From Nonomuraea glycinis (GTDB lineage Bacteria; Actinomycetota; Actinomycetes; Streptosporangiales; Streptosporangiaceae), in the NCBI RefSeq assembly GCF_014646515.1, contig NZ_BMNK01000005.1, positions 307,710-371,709 of the forward strand: DNA of 64,000 bases, in the 5' to 3' direction. The position numbers and the translations under genes are program-made. Below the pieces are notes generated by a model. That model was not told the DNA's origin. It saw only the letters and a program-made list of their open reading frames with translations, and did no database searches. This document shows, one piece after another, positions 23,560 through 31,734 of the stretch (position 1 is the first letter of the stretch; the number at the start of each line of letters is the position of its first letter).

Positions 23560-24249
23560 GTGGACCTTTATGAGGCTGTCAAGAGCCGACGGGCGGTGCG
23601 CGGATTCGCCGACCGGCCTGTCCCGAGAGAAGTGCTGGAGCGGGTGCTGTCCGCCGCGGCGTGGTCGCCGTCCGGATCGAACCTCCAGCCGTGGCGCGTC
23701 TACGTACTGACCGGCGAGCCGCTGGCCGAGCTGAAGAAGCGCGCCGGCGAGCGCGTCGCCGCAGGCGACGCCTGGGACGAGCGGGAGTACGAGATGTACC
23801 CGACCGCACTGAAGTCCCCGTACCGGGAGCGCCGATCCGCCTTCGGAAAGGAGCGCTACAAGTCGCTCGGCGTCGCCCGTGAGGACTGGGAGGGCCGCCA
23901 GCGGGCCGCTTCCGAGAACTGGCAGTGCTTCGGCGCGCCCGCCGCCCTGTTCTGCTACATCGACCGCGACATGGGGCTGCCCCAATGGGCCGACCTCGGC
24001 ATGTACCTGCAGACCGTCATGCTGCTGCTCCGCGCCGAAGGGCTGCACAGCTGCCCGCAGATGGCGTGGTCGGTCTACCGCAAGACCGTCGCGGAGATCG
24101 TGCACCCGCCGGACGACCTCGTCCTCTTCTGCGGCATGTCGATCGGGTTCGAGAACGCCAACGTCGACTACATCCGCACAGGCCGCGCGCCGCTCGAGGA
24201 GACGGTCACCTTCGTCGAGAGCTCAGCGCTGCGCTCGCATGCGGCGTGA
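23560..24249 (+). CDS. Nitroreductase family protein
   Basis: The 229-residue protein begins VDLYEAVKSRRAVRGFADRP, the FMN-binding nitroreductase start, with AAAWSPSGSNLQPWRVYVLTG and the C-terminal GLHSCPQMAWSVYR and MSIGFENANVDYIRTGR. It would reduce nitroaromatics, quinones or flavins with NAD(P)H. The GTG at 23560 was chosen because GGAAGGGGGG lies upstream and it aligns with the family start. It is paired with the upstream MarR and followed by an aldo/keto reductase. Confidence 0.9.
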   Translation: MDLYEAVKSRRAVRGFADRPVPREVLERVLSAAAWSPSGSNLQPWRVYVLTGEPLAELKKRAGERVAAGDAWDEREYEMYPTALKSPYRERRSAFGKERYKSLGVAREDWEGRQRAASENWQCFGAPAALFCYIDRDMGLPQWADLGMYLQTVMLLLRAEGLHSCPQMAWSVYRKTVAEIVHPPDDLVLFCGMSIGFENANVDYIRTGRAPLEETVTFVESSALRSHAA

Positions 24250-24304
24250 CCGCCCGGAACGGCCGTCCCGCCGGCAGGCGCCACATCACCTCACGGGGAG
24301 AGAC

Positions 24305-25153
24305 ATGTCCCACTCGTTCCGCCTCGGCGGAGACCTGACGATCGACCGGCTCGGCTTCGGCGCCATGCGCCTGCCCCAGGGCAGGCCGGGCGGCCCCGCC
24401 CGCGACCCCGAGTCCGGCCGCGCCGTCCTGCGCCGTGCCGTTGAGCTCGGTGTCGACCACCTCGACACCGCCGACTTCTACCGCAGCCAGAACGGCTCGG
24501 TGCGCGCCAACACCCTGATCCGCGAGGCCCTGGCCCCGTACCCGGACACCCTGGTCATCGCCACCAAGGTCGGCCCGGTCTTCGGCCCCGACGGCCCCGG
24601 CCAGGGCACCGCCGCCGATCTGCGGCCGCAGGTCGAGGCCAACCTCGAAAGCCTGGGGCTGGATCGCCTTGACCTGGTCTACCTGCGTATCGGCACGATG
24701 GCGCCGCCGCACGGCGAGTCGCTCGCCGAACGCTTCGAGGTGCTCGCCGGGCTGCGTGAGGAGGGCCTGATCCGCCACCTGGGCATCAGCAACGTCGATG
24801 CCGGCCATCTCGCCGAGGCCCGCACGATCGCTCCTGTCGCGGCGGTCCAGAACAACTTCCACCTCGCCCATCGTGACGAGACGGCCGTCCTGGACGCCTG
24901 CACGCGGGCCGGCATCGCCTTCGTCCCCTTCTTTCCGCTCGGTGGCGGCAGGGCCGACATCGACGACCCCGGCCTGACCAAGGTCGCCGACCGGCACGGC
25001 GCCACCGTCCATCAGATCGCCCTGGCCTGGCTGCTGGCCCTTTCCCCGGTCACCCTGGCCATCCCGGGCACCGGTTCCGTGGCCCACCTGGAGGAGAACC
25101 TGACCGCCCGGTCGATCACCCTTACCGAGGAGGACCTCGCCGACCTTGTCTGA
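24305..25153 (+). CDS. Aldo/keto reductase
   Basis: The 282-residue TIM-barrel oxidoreductase has the start LTIDRLGFGAMRLPQGRPGG, VDHLDTADFYRS with the catalytic Asp and Tyr, VIATKVGPV with the Lys, and the NADPH-binding end IPGTGSVAHLEENL. The usual fourth catalytic residue (His in a YLH-type strand) appears as Arg in DLVYLRIGT, seen also in some family members. GGGGAGAGAC precedes the ATG. Substrate unknown; 55 bp after the nitroreductase, it may share its transcript. Confidence 0.9.
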   Translation: MSHSFRLGGDLTIDRLGFGAMRLPQGRPGGPARDPESGRAVLRRAVELGVDHLDTADFYRSQNGSVRANTLIREALAPYPDTLVIATKVGPVFGPDGPGQGTAADLRPQVEANLESLGLDRLDLVYLRIGTMAPPHGESLAERFEVLAGLREEGLIRHLGISNVDAGHLAEARTIAPVAAVQNNFHLAHRDETAVLDACTRAGIAFVPFFPLGGGRADIDDPGLTKVADRHGATVHQIALAWLLALSPVTLAIPGTGSVAHLEENLTARSITLTEEDLADLV

Positions 25154-25236
25154 TCGCGCAAGCGGACAGCCGAGGTGGCGGCCGGTCCTGGCCAAGGAAC
25201 GGTTCGATGCGGTGCCATGGTGAGAGGAGACGGACC

Positions 25237-26169
25237 GTGAAGATGACTTATCACCGCAGATCGGTGAGCCTGCGCACCCTTCCCCGTCCCGTGGCGGTGG
25301 TGGTCGGGGGCGGGGGAGCGCTCGGGGCCGCGCAGGTCGGTATCGGGTACGCGCTGGAGGAGCGGGGATTCGTCCCGGATCTGATCATCGGGACCTCGGT
25401 GGGCGCTCTCAACGGGGCGATCGCGGCCGCCCATCCGGGCAGGGCCGCACCATGGCTGGACAGCGTGTGGACCCATGCGCGTCGCCGTGAGGTGTTTCCA
25501 CTCCGCTTCCCGTCCGCACGGGCCAGTCTTTTCGCCGATCACGGCCTGCGCAGGCTGATCGCTCAAGCCGAGCTGCCGGCCCGGATCGAACAGCTGGCGA
25601 TTCCCTTCACCGCGGTGGCCATGGATCTGGCCACCGGCGCCCAGGTGCTGCTCGACCACGGCGATCTCGAGTCCGCGCTGCTGGCCAGCGCGGCCATTCC
25701 CGGGGTCCTGCCCCCGGTGGATCGGGAAGGCCGCAGGCTCGTCGACGGTGGGGTGATCGCGCTGGTCCCGGTGCGGGCGGCCCTGCAGGCAGGGGCTGCC
25801 AGCGTGGTGGTGCTGTCGACCGGGCCGGCGAGCTGGCCGTTGCGCCCCCTCGCGCCGCCCCGGCGGGCCGGCGCGGTCGCCGCCCGGGCCGGGCTGCTGC
25901 TGTGGCACCATCAGATCGAGCGCGACCTGCACGAGGTGTCCGAACGGATTCCGACCGTCGTGGTGCCGACCGGCGTCGAGACCTGGCCGTTTCCGTGGGA
26001 CTTCGGCCACGCCCGGCGGCTGATCACAACCGCTTCGCTCGCGGCGGGGCGTTTCCTCGACGGGCTGAGCATCAGCGGGCCCGGCCTGTATCGGGTCGAC
26101 GGTCCTCCTGCGCCCTCGGCCGGCCTGAAGAGGGCACGGACCGCCTTCGCACGGGAGGCCGGACGGTGA
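25237..26169 (+). CDS. Patatin-like phospholipase family protein
   Basis: The 310-residue protein has the patatin catalytic elements: oxyanion loop VVGGGGALGAAQVG, the nucleophile in IGTSVGALNG (Ser54), and the Asp of the dyad in LVDGGVIALVP (Asp170). It should be a serine lipid acyl hydrolase acting at the membrane. GAGAGGAGA precedes the GTG at 25237; ATG 25207 would add ten residues without a ribosome site. Its stop overlaps the glycosyltransferase start by four bases, so it opens a four-gene cassette. Confidence 0.9.
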   Translation: MKMTYHRRSVSLRTLPRPVAVVVGGGGALGAAQVGIGYALEERGFVPDLIIGTSVGALNGAIAAAHPGRAAPWLDSVWTHARRREVFPLRFPSARASLFADHGLRRLIAQAELPARIEQLAIPFTAVAMDLATGAQVLLDHGDLESALLASAAIPGVLPPVDREGRRLVDGGVIALVPVRAALQAGAASVVVLSTGPASWPLRPLAPPRRAGAVAARAGLLLWHHQIERDLHEVSERIPTVVVPTGVETWPFPWDFGHARRLITTASLAAGRFLDGLSISGPGLYRVDGPPAPSAGLKRARTAFAREAGR

Positions 26170-27377
26170 GCACCATCGCGTTCCTCAACATCCCCATGCA
26201 CGGGCACGTCAATCCGACCTTGCCGGTCGTCGCCGAGCTGGTTCGTCGTGGCCATTCCGTCACCTATCACACCTCACCGGCGTTCGCGAAGGAGATCGAG
26301 GCGACCGGTGCGACCGTGTGCCCCTATCCCGGGGGTGACCGGCCGCTGCCCGATCCGCCGCTGCCGATCACGCTGCTGGAGGGGCTCGCGGGCGCCGCGG
26401 CGGGCCTGCTGCCCGCCGTGCTCTCCGACCTGCGTCGTGTCCGCCCTGACCTGATCGTGCACGGCGCCGCCTGCCCCTGGGGCGCGGTCGCCGCCCGCGA
26501 ACTCGGGGTGCCGGCGGCATCGACGTTCACCACGTTCGCGTTCAACGGGGATGCGCCCAGCCCCACCCGCGCCTCGTGGGAACTGCTGGCCGCGGCGGCG
26601 ACCCGGCCCCGCGTCGCCCGGCGTTATCTGCGGTCACGGTGGGGGTTGCATCGCCACTACGACACCCGTGGACTGCCCCTGCTCGATCTGGCGAACGTAC
26701 GCCAGCCGCTCAACCTGGTCTTCACCTCGCCCGCGTTCCAGCCCGGCGTGGACGCCTTCGGCCCGTCGTACCGGTTCGTCGGCCCGAGCCTCGGCGCCCG
26801 TCCCGCCGACCCGTCGTTCCCGGCCGGCCTGCGAGCTCCGGTGCTGTACGCCTCGCTGGGCACGGTGTTCGACGCCGGCCCGCACCTGCTGCGTGCCTTC
26901 GCCACCGCGCTCGCCCCGCTGGGCGGCACCGTGATCATCTCCACCGGGCACACCGATCCGGCCGCGCTGGGGCCGCTGCCGGTCAACGTGCTCGCACGCC
27001 ACTCCGTGCCGCAGCCGGAGGTGCTGGCCCGCGCCGCGCTGTTCGTCACGCACGGGGGGATGAACAGCGTCAACGAGGCCCTGTACGCCGGGGTCCCGAT
27101 GCTGGTGGTGCCCCAGGGCGCGGATCAGCCTCTGGTGGCCCGGCGGGTCGTCGAACTCGGCGCGGGCCTGTCCATCCATACCCGGGACGTCGCCCCGGGA
27201 CCCGTGAACGCCCTCGCCCGGCGCCTGCTCGACGAGCCACGCTTCCGGGCCGCGGCGGCCACCCTGCGGGTCGCCCAGCGCGAGGCCGGCGGCTACCTGC
27301 GCGCCGCCGACGAGCTCGAGCGCTACCTGCGCCGGGTAGGCCGGCCTGCCCTGGCGGATGCGCCACGGGAGCGCTGA
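26166..27377 (+). CDS. Macrolide-type GT1 glycosyltransferase
   Basis: The 403-residue GT-B enzyme starts MSTIAFLNIPMHGHVNPTLP with the acceptor-side histidine, and its C-terminal half has LYASLGTVFD and the sugar-nucleotide motif LFVTHGGMNSVNEALYAGVP then VVPQGADQPLVARRV. It resembles MGT-family enzymes that glycosylate macrolides, flavonoids, sterols or lipids. Coupled by GTGA overlap to a patatin-like hydrolase and followed 3 bp later by a membrane protein, it more likely glycosylates a lipid or membrane metabolite than confers macrolide resistance. That is inference. Confidence 0.9.
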   Translation: MSTIAFLNIPMHGHVNPTLPVVAELVRRGHSVTYHTSPAFAKEIEATGATVCPYPGGDRPLPDPPLPITLLEGLAGAAAGLLPAVLSDLRRVRPDLIVHGAACPWGAVAARELGVPAASTFTTFAFNGDAPSPTRASWELLAAAATRPRVARRYLRSRWGLHRHYDTRGLPLLDLANVRQPLNLVFTSPAFQPGVDAFGPSYRFVGPSLGARPADPSFPAGLRAPVLYASLGTVFDAGPHLLRAFATALAPLGGTVIISTGHTDPAALGPLPVNVLARHSVPQPEVLARAALFVTHGGMNSVNEALYAGVPMLVVPQGADQPLVARRVVELGAGLSIHTRDVAPGPVNALARRLLDEPRFRAAAATLRVAQREAGGYLRAADELERYLRRVGRPALADAPRER

Positions 27378-27380
27378 GCG

Positions 27381-27875
27381 ATGTCACCTCTCGTCGTCGT
27401 CGTCCTGCTGCTGATCGCCGGGTTGTCGGAGTCGGCCGGGCGGATCCTGCCCCTGGTGGCTCGCCGTTCCGGCGTGTCGCGGTCCCATGCGATCCGGCTG
27501 CTGCTGACCGGTGCCGTGGTCGAGGGCGCCGTGTTCGCGCTGTGGCCGCTGACCGCATGGACTCTGGCCGAGCTGACGCTGTCCGCTCCGGTGTCCGGCG
27601 TCGCCGTGCCGGCCTGGACACCCGGTCTGGCCACTCCGCTGGCTCTCGCCGCCGTCATCGCGTTCCCGCTGCTCGGGCCCCTGCTGCACCTGCTGCTCCT
27701 GGTGGGGGTCGGGACCGGCCTCGCCACCTCGCTCGCCGCGACGACGGGGCTGGGCTGGTGGGCCGCCGCGGGCTGCGTCGCCGTCGCCGGAGCCGGGCTC
27801 GCCGCCGCCGTCGATGTCGTACGGCGACTCGTCGTGAGGATCAGCGTCGCCGAGCGGCAGGAGCTGCTCACATGA
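27381..27875 (+). CDS. Small multi-span membrane protein of unknown function
   Basis: The 164-residue protein has about four hydrophobic helices (LVVVVLLLIAGL, LLTGAVVEGAVFALWPLTAW, PLALAAVIAFPLLGPLLHLL, GWWAAAGCVAVAGAGLAAAV) with an RRSGVSRSHAIR loop and a basic end. I do not recognise the family. It sits between the glycosyltransferase and a serine-hydrolase-like gene, starting 3 bp after one and overlapping the other by ATGA, so it belongs to the same cassette and may scaffold or transport its product. Confidence 0.75.
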   Translation: MSPLVVVVLLLIAGLSESAGRILPLVARRSGVSRSHAIRLLLTGAVVEGAVFALWPLTAWTLAELTLSAPVSGVAVPAWTPGLATPLALAAVIAFPLLGPLLHLLLLVGVGTGLATSLAATTGLGWWAAAGCVAVAGAGLAAAVDVVRRLVVRISVAERQELLT

Positions 27876-28936
27876 CCGAGTTCCCGCTCCTCGTCCTGGT
27901 GCTCGGTCCGGTGCTGCTCGCCGAGGCCCTGCTCGCCCGCTACGAGGTGATGGCCTACACCGCCGGCTGGCGGACCCCTGCGACCGAGCTCCCGCAGGGC
28001 ATGCCGTACGCCCGGGGCGCGGACCCCGGCCGTCCGCCGGACGCCTACCTGGTCTATCTGGACGGCATCGGCAAACGTCGCTTCCACGACACCCGCGACG
28101 GGGGCCAGCTGGTCAAGGCCCTCATCGCCGGAGCGCCGGAGCTGCGGGTGCTGGGTCAGGTGCAGCCGTACTCCCCGCTGGCCGACCCGCTCGTCGACCG
28201 GCCCGTGTGGGCGTGGCTCCGCCGCCGCATCGGGCTCCTGCTGTTCCTGCACAACGTCATGCAGATCTTCGTCGCCGCCGACCACAGGTACCGTCCCCTG
28301 TACAACCGTGCCGTGGGCGCCCAGATCGCCGGCCAGCTACGACTCGCCGGCTACCGGTCCGGCAGTGACATCCCCGTGGTGCTGCTCAGCTACAGCGGGG
28401 GAGCCCAGGTCGCCACCGGCGCGGTCGCGGAACTGCACACCCAACTGCGCGCCCCGCTCCTGCTGATCACCCTCGGCGGGTTCCACAACGGTGCCAACGA
28501 TCTCACCCATGCCCGTCACCTGCATCAGCTCACCAGCGGCGGCGACCGGATCGAGCGGGTCTCCACCTGGATCTTCCCGCAGCGCTGGCGGCTGCTGCGC
28601 CGCAGCGGATGGAACCTGGCCGACCGCGCCGGAAAGATCACCGTGCACCGGCTCGACCCGGCCACCCACATCGGGCGGCGCGGCTACATCAACCCGGAGA
28701 CGCTGCTGCCCGATGGCCGCAGCTACCTCGACCGCACCGCCGACACCGTCATCGCGCTCATCCGTGCCCACTGCGGCGTGACGGCCGCGAAGGACGATCC
28801 GCCGCCCTACACCGCCGTGCGGCGTCGGCGCCTCCTGGACCGTGCTCAAGGCGTTCGAGAGCTAGGGGATCAGTCGTCGCAGGATCTGCGCGGCGGGCTC
28901 CGCGGTGGCGTGGCGGTACCCCGTACCGGCCCATAG
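27872..28936 (+). CDS. Membrane-anchored serine-hydrolase-like protein, last gene of the cassette
   Basis: The 354-residue protein has an N-terminal hydrophobic helix (FPLLVLVLGPVLLAEALLA), then DAYLVYLDGIGKRRFHDTRD, a second hydrophobic stretch around GLLLFLHNVMQIFV, and LLSYSGGAQVATGAV with Ser175 in an alpha/beta-hydrolase-like nucleophile elbow. A conserved-looking GGFHNGAND and HIGRRGYINPETLL follow. I read it as a lipase-like fold of unknown substrate. Its last 75 bases overlap the convergent nitronate monooxygenase gene. Confidence 0.75.
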   Translation: MTEFPLLVLVLGPVLLAEALLARYEVMAYTAGWRTPATELPQGMPYARGADPGRPPDAYLVYLDGIGKRRFHDTRDGGQLVKALIAGAPELRVLGQVQPYSPLADPLVDRPVWAWLRRRIGLLLFLHNVMQIFVAADHRYRPLYNRAVGAQIAGQLRLAGYRSGSDIPVVLLSYSGGAQVATGAVAELHTQLRAPLLLITLGGFHNGANDLTHARHLHQLTSGGDRIERVSTWIFPQRWRLLRRSGWNLADRAGKITVHRLDPATHIGRRGYINPETLLPDGRSYLDRTADTVIALIRAHCGVTAAKDDPPPYTAVRRRRLLDRAQGVRELGDQSSQDLRGGLRGGVAVPRTGP

Positions 28937-29887
28937 ATTGATCCGTTCGGGGTCGCCCGCGGCGGCGGCGGCCCTGCGCAGCGGGCCGGTCAGGTGGTGC
29001 AGCGCGGGATAGCCGGCCGGCGCGAGGGCGGTGTAGCGGTCGGTGAAGTGGTTGCGCAGCGCCCTTGCCGGTCGGCCGGTGAACGCCCGGGTCACCACGG
29101 TCTCGCGTCGTACCGGGTCGGCCAGCGCGGCCCGGTGGGGGTGTGACGTACCGGCCTCGTCCGCACGGAGCAGGACGGTGCCGACCATGACGGCCGCGGC
29201 TCCGGCGCGCAGTGCCGCCGACACGGCCGCCGAGGTCGCCAGCCCGCCCGCGCCGATCAGCGGCGCCGATACCGCCTGCCGTACCTGTCGCACCAGTTCG
29301 GGCAGGGGGATGAAGGCCGGCAGGTGCCGCGGGGTGAGCGTGCCGGAGTGCCCTCCCGCGGCGGAGGCCTGCACGGTCAGCAGATCGGCGCCGGCTTCCA
29401 CGGCCTGATGAGCCTCCGCGGGTGAGGTGACCGTCTGGATGACAAGAGTTCCAGCGGCGCGTAATGCGGCGATCACCGCCGCCTGCGGGATACCGAAGGT
29501 GAAGCTGACGACCGGCACCGGGTCGGACAGCAACAGGTCGATCTTGTCCGACCAGTGGTCGTCGTCTTCCACGATGCCGGCCGACAGTACGTCGATGCCG
29601 TAGGGCCGGGCCTCCGGCGTGATGGTACGGGCGTAACGGCGGAAGGATTCGGGATCGACCGGGATGGGGTTGGGCGCGAACAGGTTGACCCCGAAGCCCA
29701 CGCCCTCGGCGCGGACCGCGGCGATCTGTTCGGCCAGCGCGTCGGCCGGCTTGTATCCGCCGGCGAGGAACCCCAGGCCGTTCGCCCGAGCCGCTGCGGT
29801 GACCAGCGCGGGCGTGCTGGGGCCGCCCGCCATCGGTGCGGCCAGGATCGGGGCGCTCACCCCGAGAGCCGTCAGGGGGGAAATCAT
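28862..29887 (-). CDS. Nitronate monooxygenase / 2-nitropropane dioxygenase family
   Basis: The 341-residue FMN-dependent TIM-barrel protein has APILAAPMAGGPSTPAL at the start, GVNLFAPNP, and SAAGGHSGTL, which holds the catalytic histidine of the class. IGAGGLATSAAV and AAVMVGTVLLRADEAG form the phosphate-binding end. It oxidises alkyl nitronates to carbonyl compounds and nitrite. It lies 11 bp after an SDR gene and is the last gene of the TetR-SDR-NMO operon. Confidence 0.9.
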   Translation of the reverse strand: MISPLTALGVSAPILAAPMAGGPSTPALVTAAARANGLGFLAGGYKPADALAEQIAAVRAEGVGFGVNLFAPNPIPVDPESFRRYARTITPEARPYGIDVLSAGIVEDDDHWSDKIDLLLSDPVPVVSFTFGIPQAAVIAALRAAGTLVIQTVTSPAEAHQAVEAGADLLTVQASAAGGHSGTLTPRHLPAFIPLPELVRQVRQAVSAPLIGAGGLATSAAVSAALRAGAAAVMVGTVLLRADEAGTSHPHRAALADPVRRETVVTRAFTGRPARALRNHFTDRYTALAPAGYPALHHLTGPLRRAAAAAGDPERINLWAGTGYRHATAEPAAQILRRLIP

Positions 29888-29898
29888 CTCCGGGCTCC

Positions 29899-30606
29899 TC
29901 AGTGGCCGGCGCTCTGGCCGCCGTCGACGTGGAGAATCTCGCCGGTGACGAAGGGAGCGGTCTCCAGGTAGATCACCGCGTCGACGATGTCGCTCACTTC
30001 GCCCAAGCGTCCGACGGGGTGCAGTCCGCCGAGCATGCCATGGTCTTCCTCGGCGTGCATGGGGGTCTTGATGATGCCGGGGGAGACGGCGTTCGTACGA
30101 ATGCCGCGACCGGCGTACTCGATGGCCAGGGACTTGGTGGCGGACTGCAGGCCGCCCTTGGTCAGCGATGCCAGGACGGACGGCACGTTCGAGTTGGCGT
30201 GGTCGACCAGGCTGGTGGTGATGTTGACGATGTGGCCGGCGCCCTGCTTGAGCATGTGCGGGATGGCTCGCTGCGTGATCCGGAAGAAGCCGGCGACGTT
30301 CACGCCGATGACCGAGGCGAACTCCTCCTCGGTGTAGTCGGTGAACGGCTTGGCCAGGAAGAGGCCGGCGTTGTTGACGAGGGCGTCGATGCGCCCGAAC
30401 CGCTGGACGCCGGCGTCGATGACCCGCTCCGCGGTGGTGGGGTCGGCGATGTCGCCCTGGACGGCCAGGACGTCCGGATCCTGCGAGACGGCGATGTCGC
30501 GCGAGTTGGCGACGACGGCGTAGCCGAGTTTGCGGTAGGCGGTGACCAGACCGGCACCGATGCCCTGCGATGCCCCGGTGATGACGGCGACCTTCTGAGT
30601 GCTCAT
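29899..30606 (-). CDS. SDR-family oxidoreductase lacking the catalytic tyrosine
   Basis: The 235-residue Rossmann protein has the cofactor motif TGASQGIG, NNAG, and Ser132 in NITTS. At the usual YxxxK site it reads PSVLASLTKGGL: Lys150 is present but position 146 is Ala instead of Tyr. The C-terminus has SPGIIKTPMH and a VDGGQS end. It may be a non-canonical reductase using another acid, or a binding protein. It is encoded 44 bp downstream of the TetR gene, and the nitronate monooxygenase follows 11 bp later. Confidence 0.88.
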   Translation of the reverse strand: MSTQKVAVITGASQGIGAGLVTAYRKLGYAVVANSRDIAVSQDPDVLAVQGDIADPTTAERVIDAGVQRFGRIDALVNNAGLFLAKPFTDYTEEEFASVIGVNVAGFFRITQRAIPHMLKQGAGHIVNITTSLVDHANSNVPSVLASLTKGGLQSATKSLAIEYAGRGIRTNAVSPGIIKTPMHAEEDHGMLGGLHPVGRLGEVSDIVDAVIYLETAPFVTGEILHVDGGQSAGH

Positions 30607-30650
30607 GACGACCTTCTGTCTTGGCAGGTTCGCGATGGATCTCCCTCGGA

Positions 30651-31283
30651 TCAGCCGCCGGGTAAGGCGGCGGCGGAGATGTCCTGCTCGACGCGGGCGC
30701 CGAGCAGGGTCAGGCAGTTCGGCCACAGGGTGTCGAGAGGCCGGGTGTCGTTGTAGAGCTTGGCGAGGAGGATCTGGCCCTCCAGTTGGGCGACGATGGA
30801 CCGGGCGGCCTCACGGGTGTCGGCGACGGCGACCCCGCCATCCGCCAGCGCTTCGCCGATGACCGTGCCGACCAGGTCGGCCTGCGCGTCGAAGATCTGC
30901 CGCAGGCGGTCGCGGACGGCCTCGGTCTGGGTGCTCAGCTCCAGGGTCAGGTTGCCGAACAGGCAGCCCGAGACGGTGCCGCAGCTCTGCTGCCCGGCGC
31001 GCTGGGCGGCCGCGGTCTCCTCCAACAGCCGCCGTAGCCGCCGCAGAGGCTCGATGTCACTGCTCAGGACGCGGGTCCAGTCGCGGAGCTGGACGGCCCA
31101 GCGCTCGTCGATGACGGCCAGGGCGAGCGCCTCCTTGGAGGCGAAGAAGTGGTAGAAGCTGCCCTTCGGCACGCCGGCGGCCGTGCAGATCTCGGCCACG
31201 CCCAGCGCCGAGTAGCCGCGCAGCTCGATGAGCGCCTGCGCGGTGGTGAGAATCTTCCCCCGGGCGTCACTGGTGCGTCCCAC
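30651..31283 (-). CDS. TetR-family regulator
   Basis: The 210-residue protein has a TetR helix-turn-helix (residues about 10-55: RGKILTTAQALIELRGYSAL, VAEICTAAGVPKGSFYHFFASKEAL) and a TetR C-terminal domain with cysteines in QQSCGTVSGCLFGN, a pattern common in YxaF/LmrA-like members. It is the first gene of an operon with the SDR and nitronate monooxygenase. Two GACCGGTC sites lie just upstream, so it probably represses itself and the divergent gene. Confidence 0.92.
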   Translation of the reverse strand: MGRTSDARGKILTTAQALIELRGYSALGVAEICTAAGVPKGSFYHFFASKEALALAVIDERWAVQLRDWTRVLSSDIEPLRRLRRLLEETAAAQRAGQQSCGTVSGCLFGNLTLELSTQTEAVRDRLRQIFDAQADLVGTVIGEALADGGVAVADTREAARSIVAQLEGQILLAKLYNDTRPLDTLWPNCLTLLGARVEQDISAAALPGG

Positions 31284-31296
31284 GAGGCAAGTGTAC

Positions 31297-31327
31297 GACC
31301 GGTCTTCTACTCTTTAATAGACCGGTC
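31297..31327. promoter_or_regulatory. Paired GACCGGTC operators
   Basis: The 8 bp palindrome GACCGGTC occurs at 31297-31304 and again at 31320-31327, 23 bp apart (about two helical turns), in the short gap between the TetR start and the divergent NTF2-like gene. The T/A-rich TCTTTAATA between them could hold promoter elements. This is typical of a TetR-family double operator. Confidence 0.65.
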
Positions 31328-31368
31328 GGCTACCTATGGCCGCACCCGACCTCACGAAGGCTGTCACC

Positions 31369-31734
31369 ATGACCGACCCGATGCGCGAGACGCTGGACCG
31401 GTGGAAGGCCGCGTTCGACGGCCATCACACGGACGCGATGGCCGCGCTGTTCACGACCGATGCCCTCTTCCAAGGCTTCGGCCCGGAGGTCCTCGTGGGC
31501 CGGGACGCGGTGCGCGCCTACTACGAGGCGGTGCCGGACGACCGCACGGCCGACGTCACCGTCATCGCCACCTACGGCATCGGTGAGCAGGCGGCCGGCG
31601 GGTTCGCGGACGTCGTCTTCCGTGACCCGGCGGGCTGGCAGGCTTCGGTGCACCTGTCGCTGGTCCTTGTGCAGGGCGAGGGCGCCTGGCGGATCCGTCA
31701 ATACCATGTGTCCCTGGTCGGCGCGGAGCACTGA
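31369..31734 (+). CDS. SnoaL/NTF2-like fold protein
   Basis: The 121-residue protein MTDPMRETLDRWKAAFDGHH has the cone-shaped NTF2-like fold pattern: helix, AMAALFTTDALFQGFGPE, VGRDAVRAYYEAVPDDR and a closing strand pair RIRQYHVSLV. Such proteins are small isomerases, cyclases or ligand-binding partners; function here is unknown. ATG 31369 has GAAGG 8 nt upstream; ATG 31336 adds eleven residues without a ribosome site. Probably controlled by the divergent TetR. Confidence 0.82.
   Translation: MTDPMRETLDRWKAAFDGHHTDAMAALFTTDALFQGFGPEVLVGRDAVRAYYEAVPDDRTADVTVIATYGIGEQAAGGFADVVFRDPAGWQASVHLSLVLVQGEGAWRIRQYHVSLVGAEH

Noticed and set aside
26166..27377. Macrolide-resistance glycosyltransferase
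   Set aside because: Sequence type matches, but coupling to lipid hydrolase-like genes argues against a stand-alone resistance gene.
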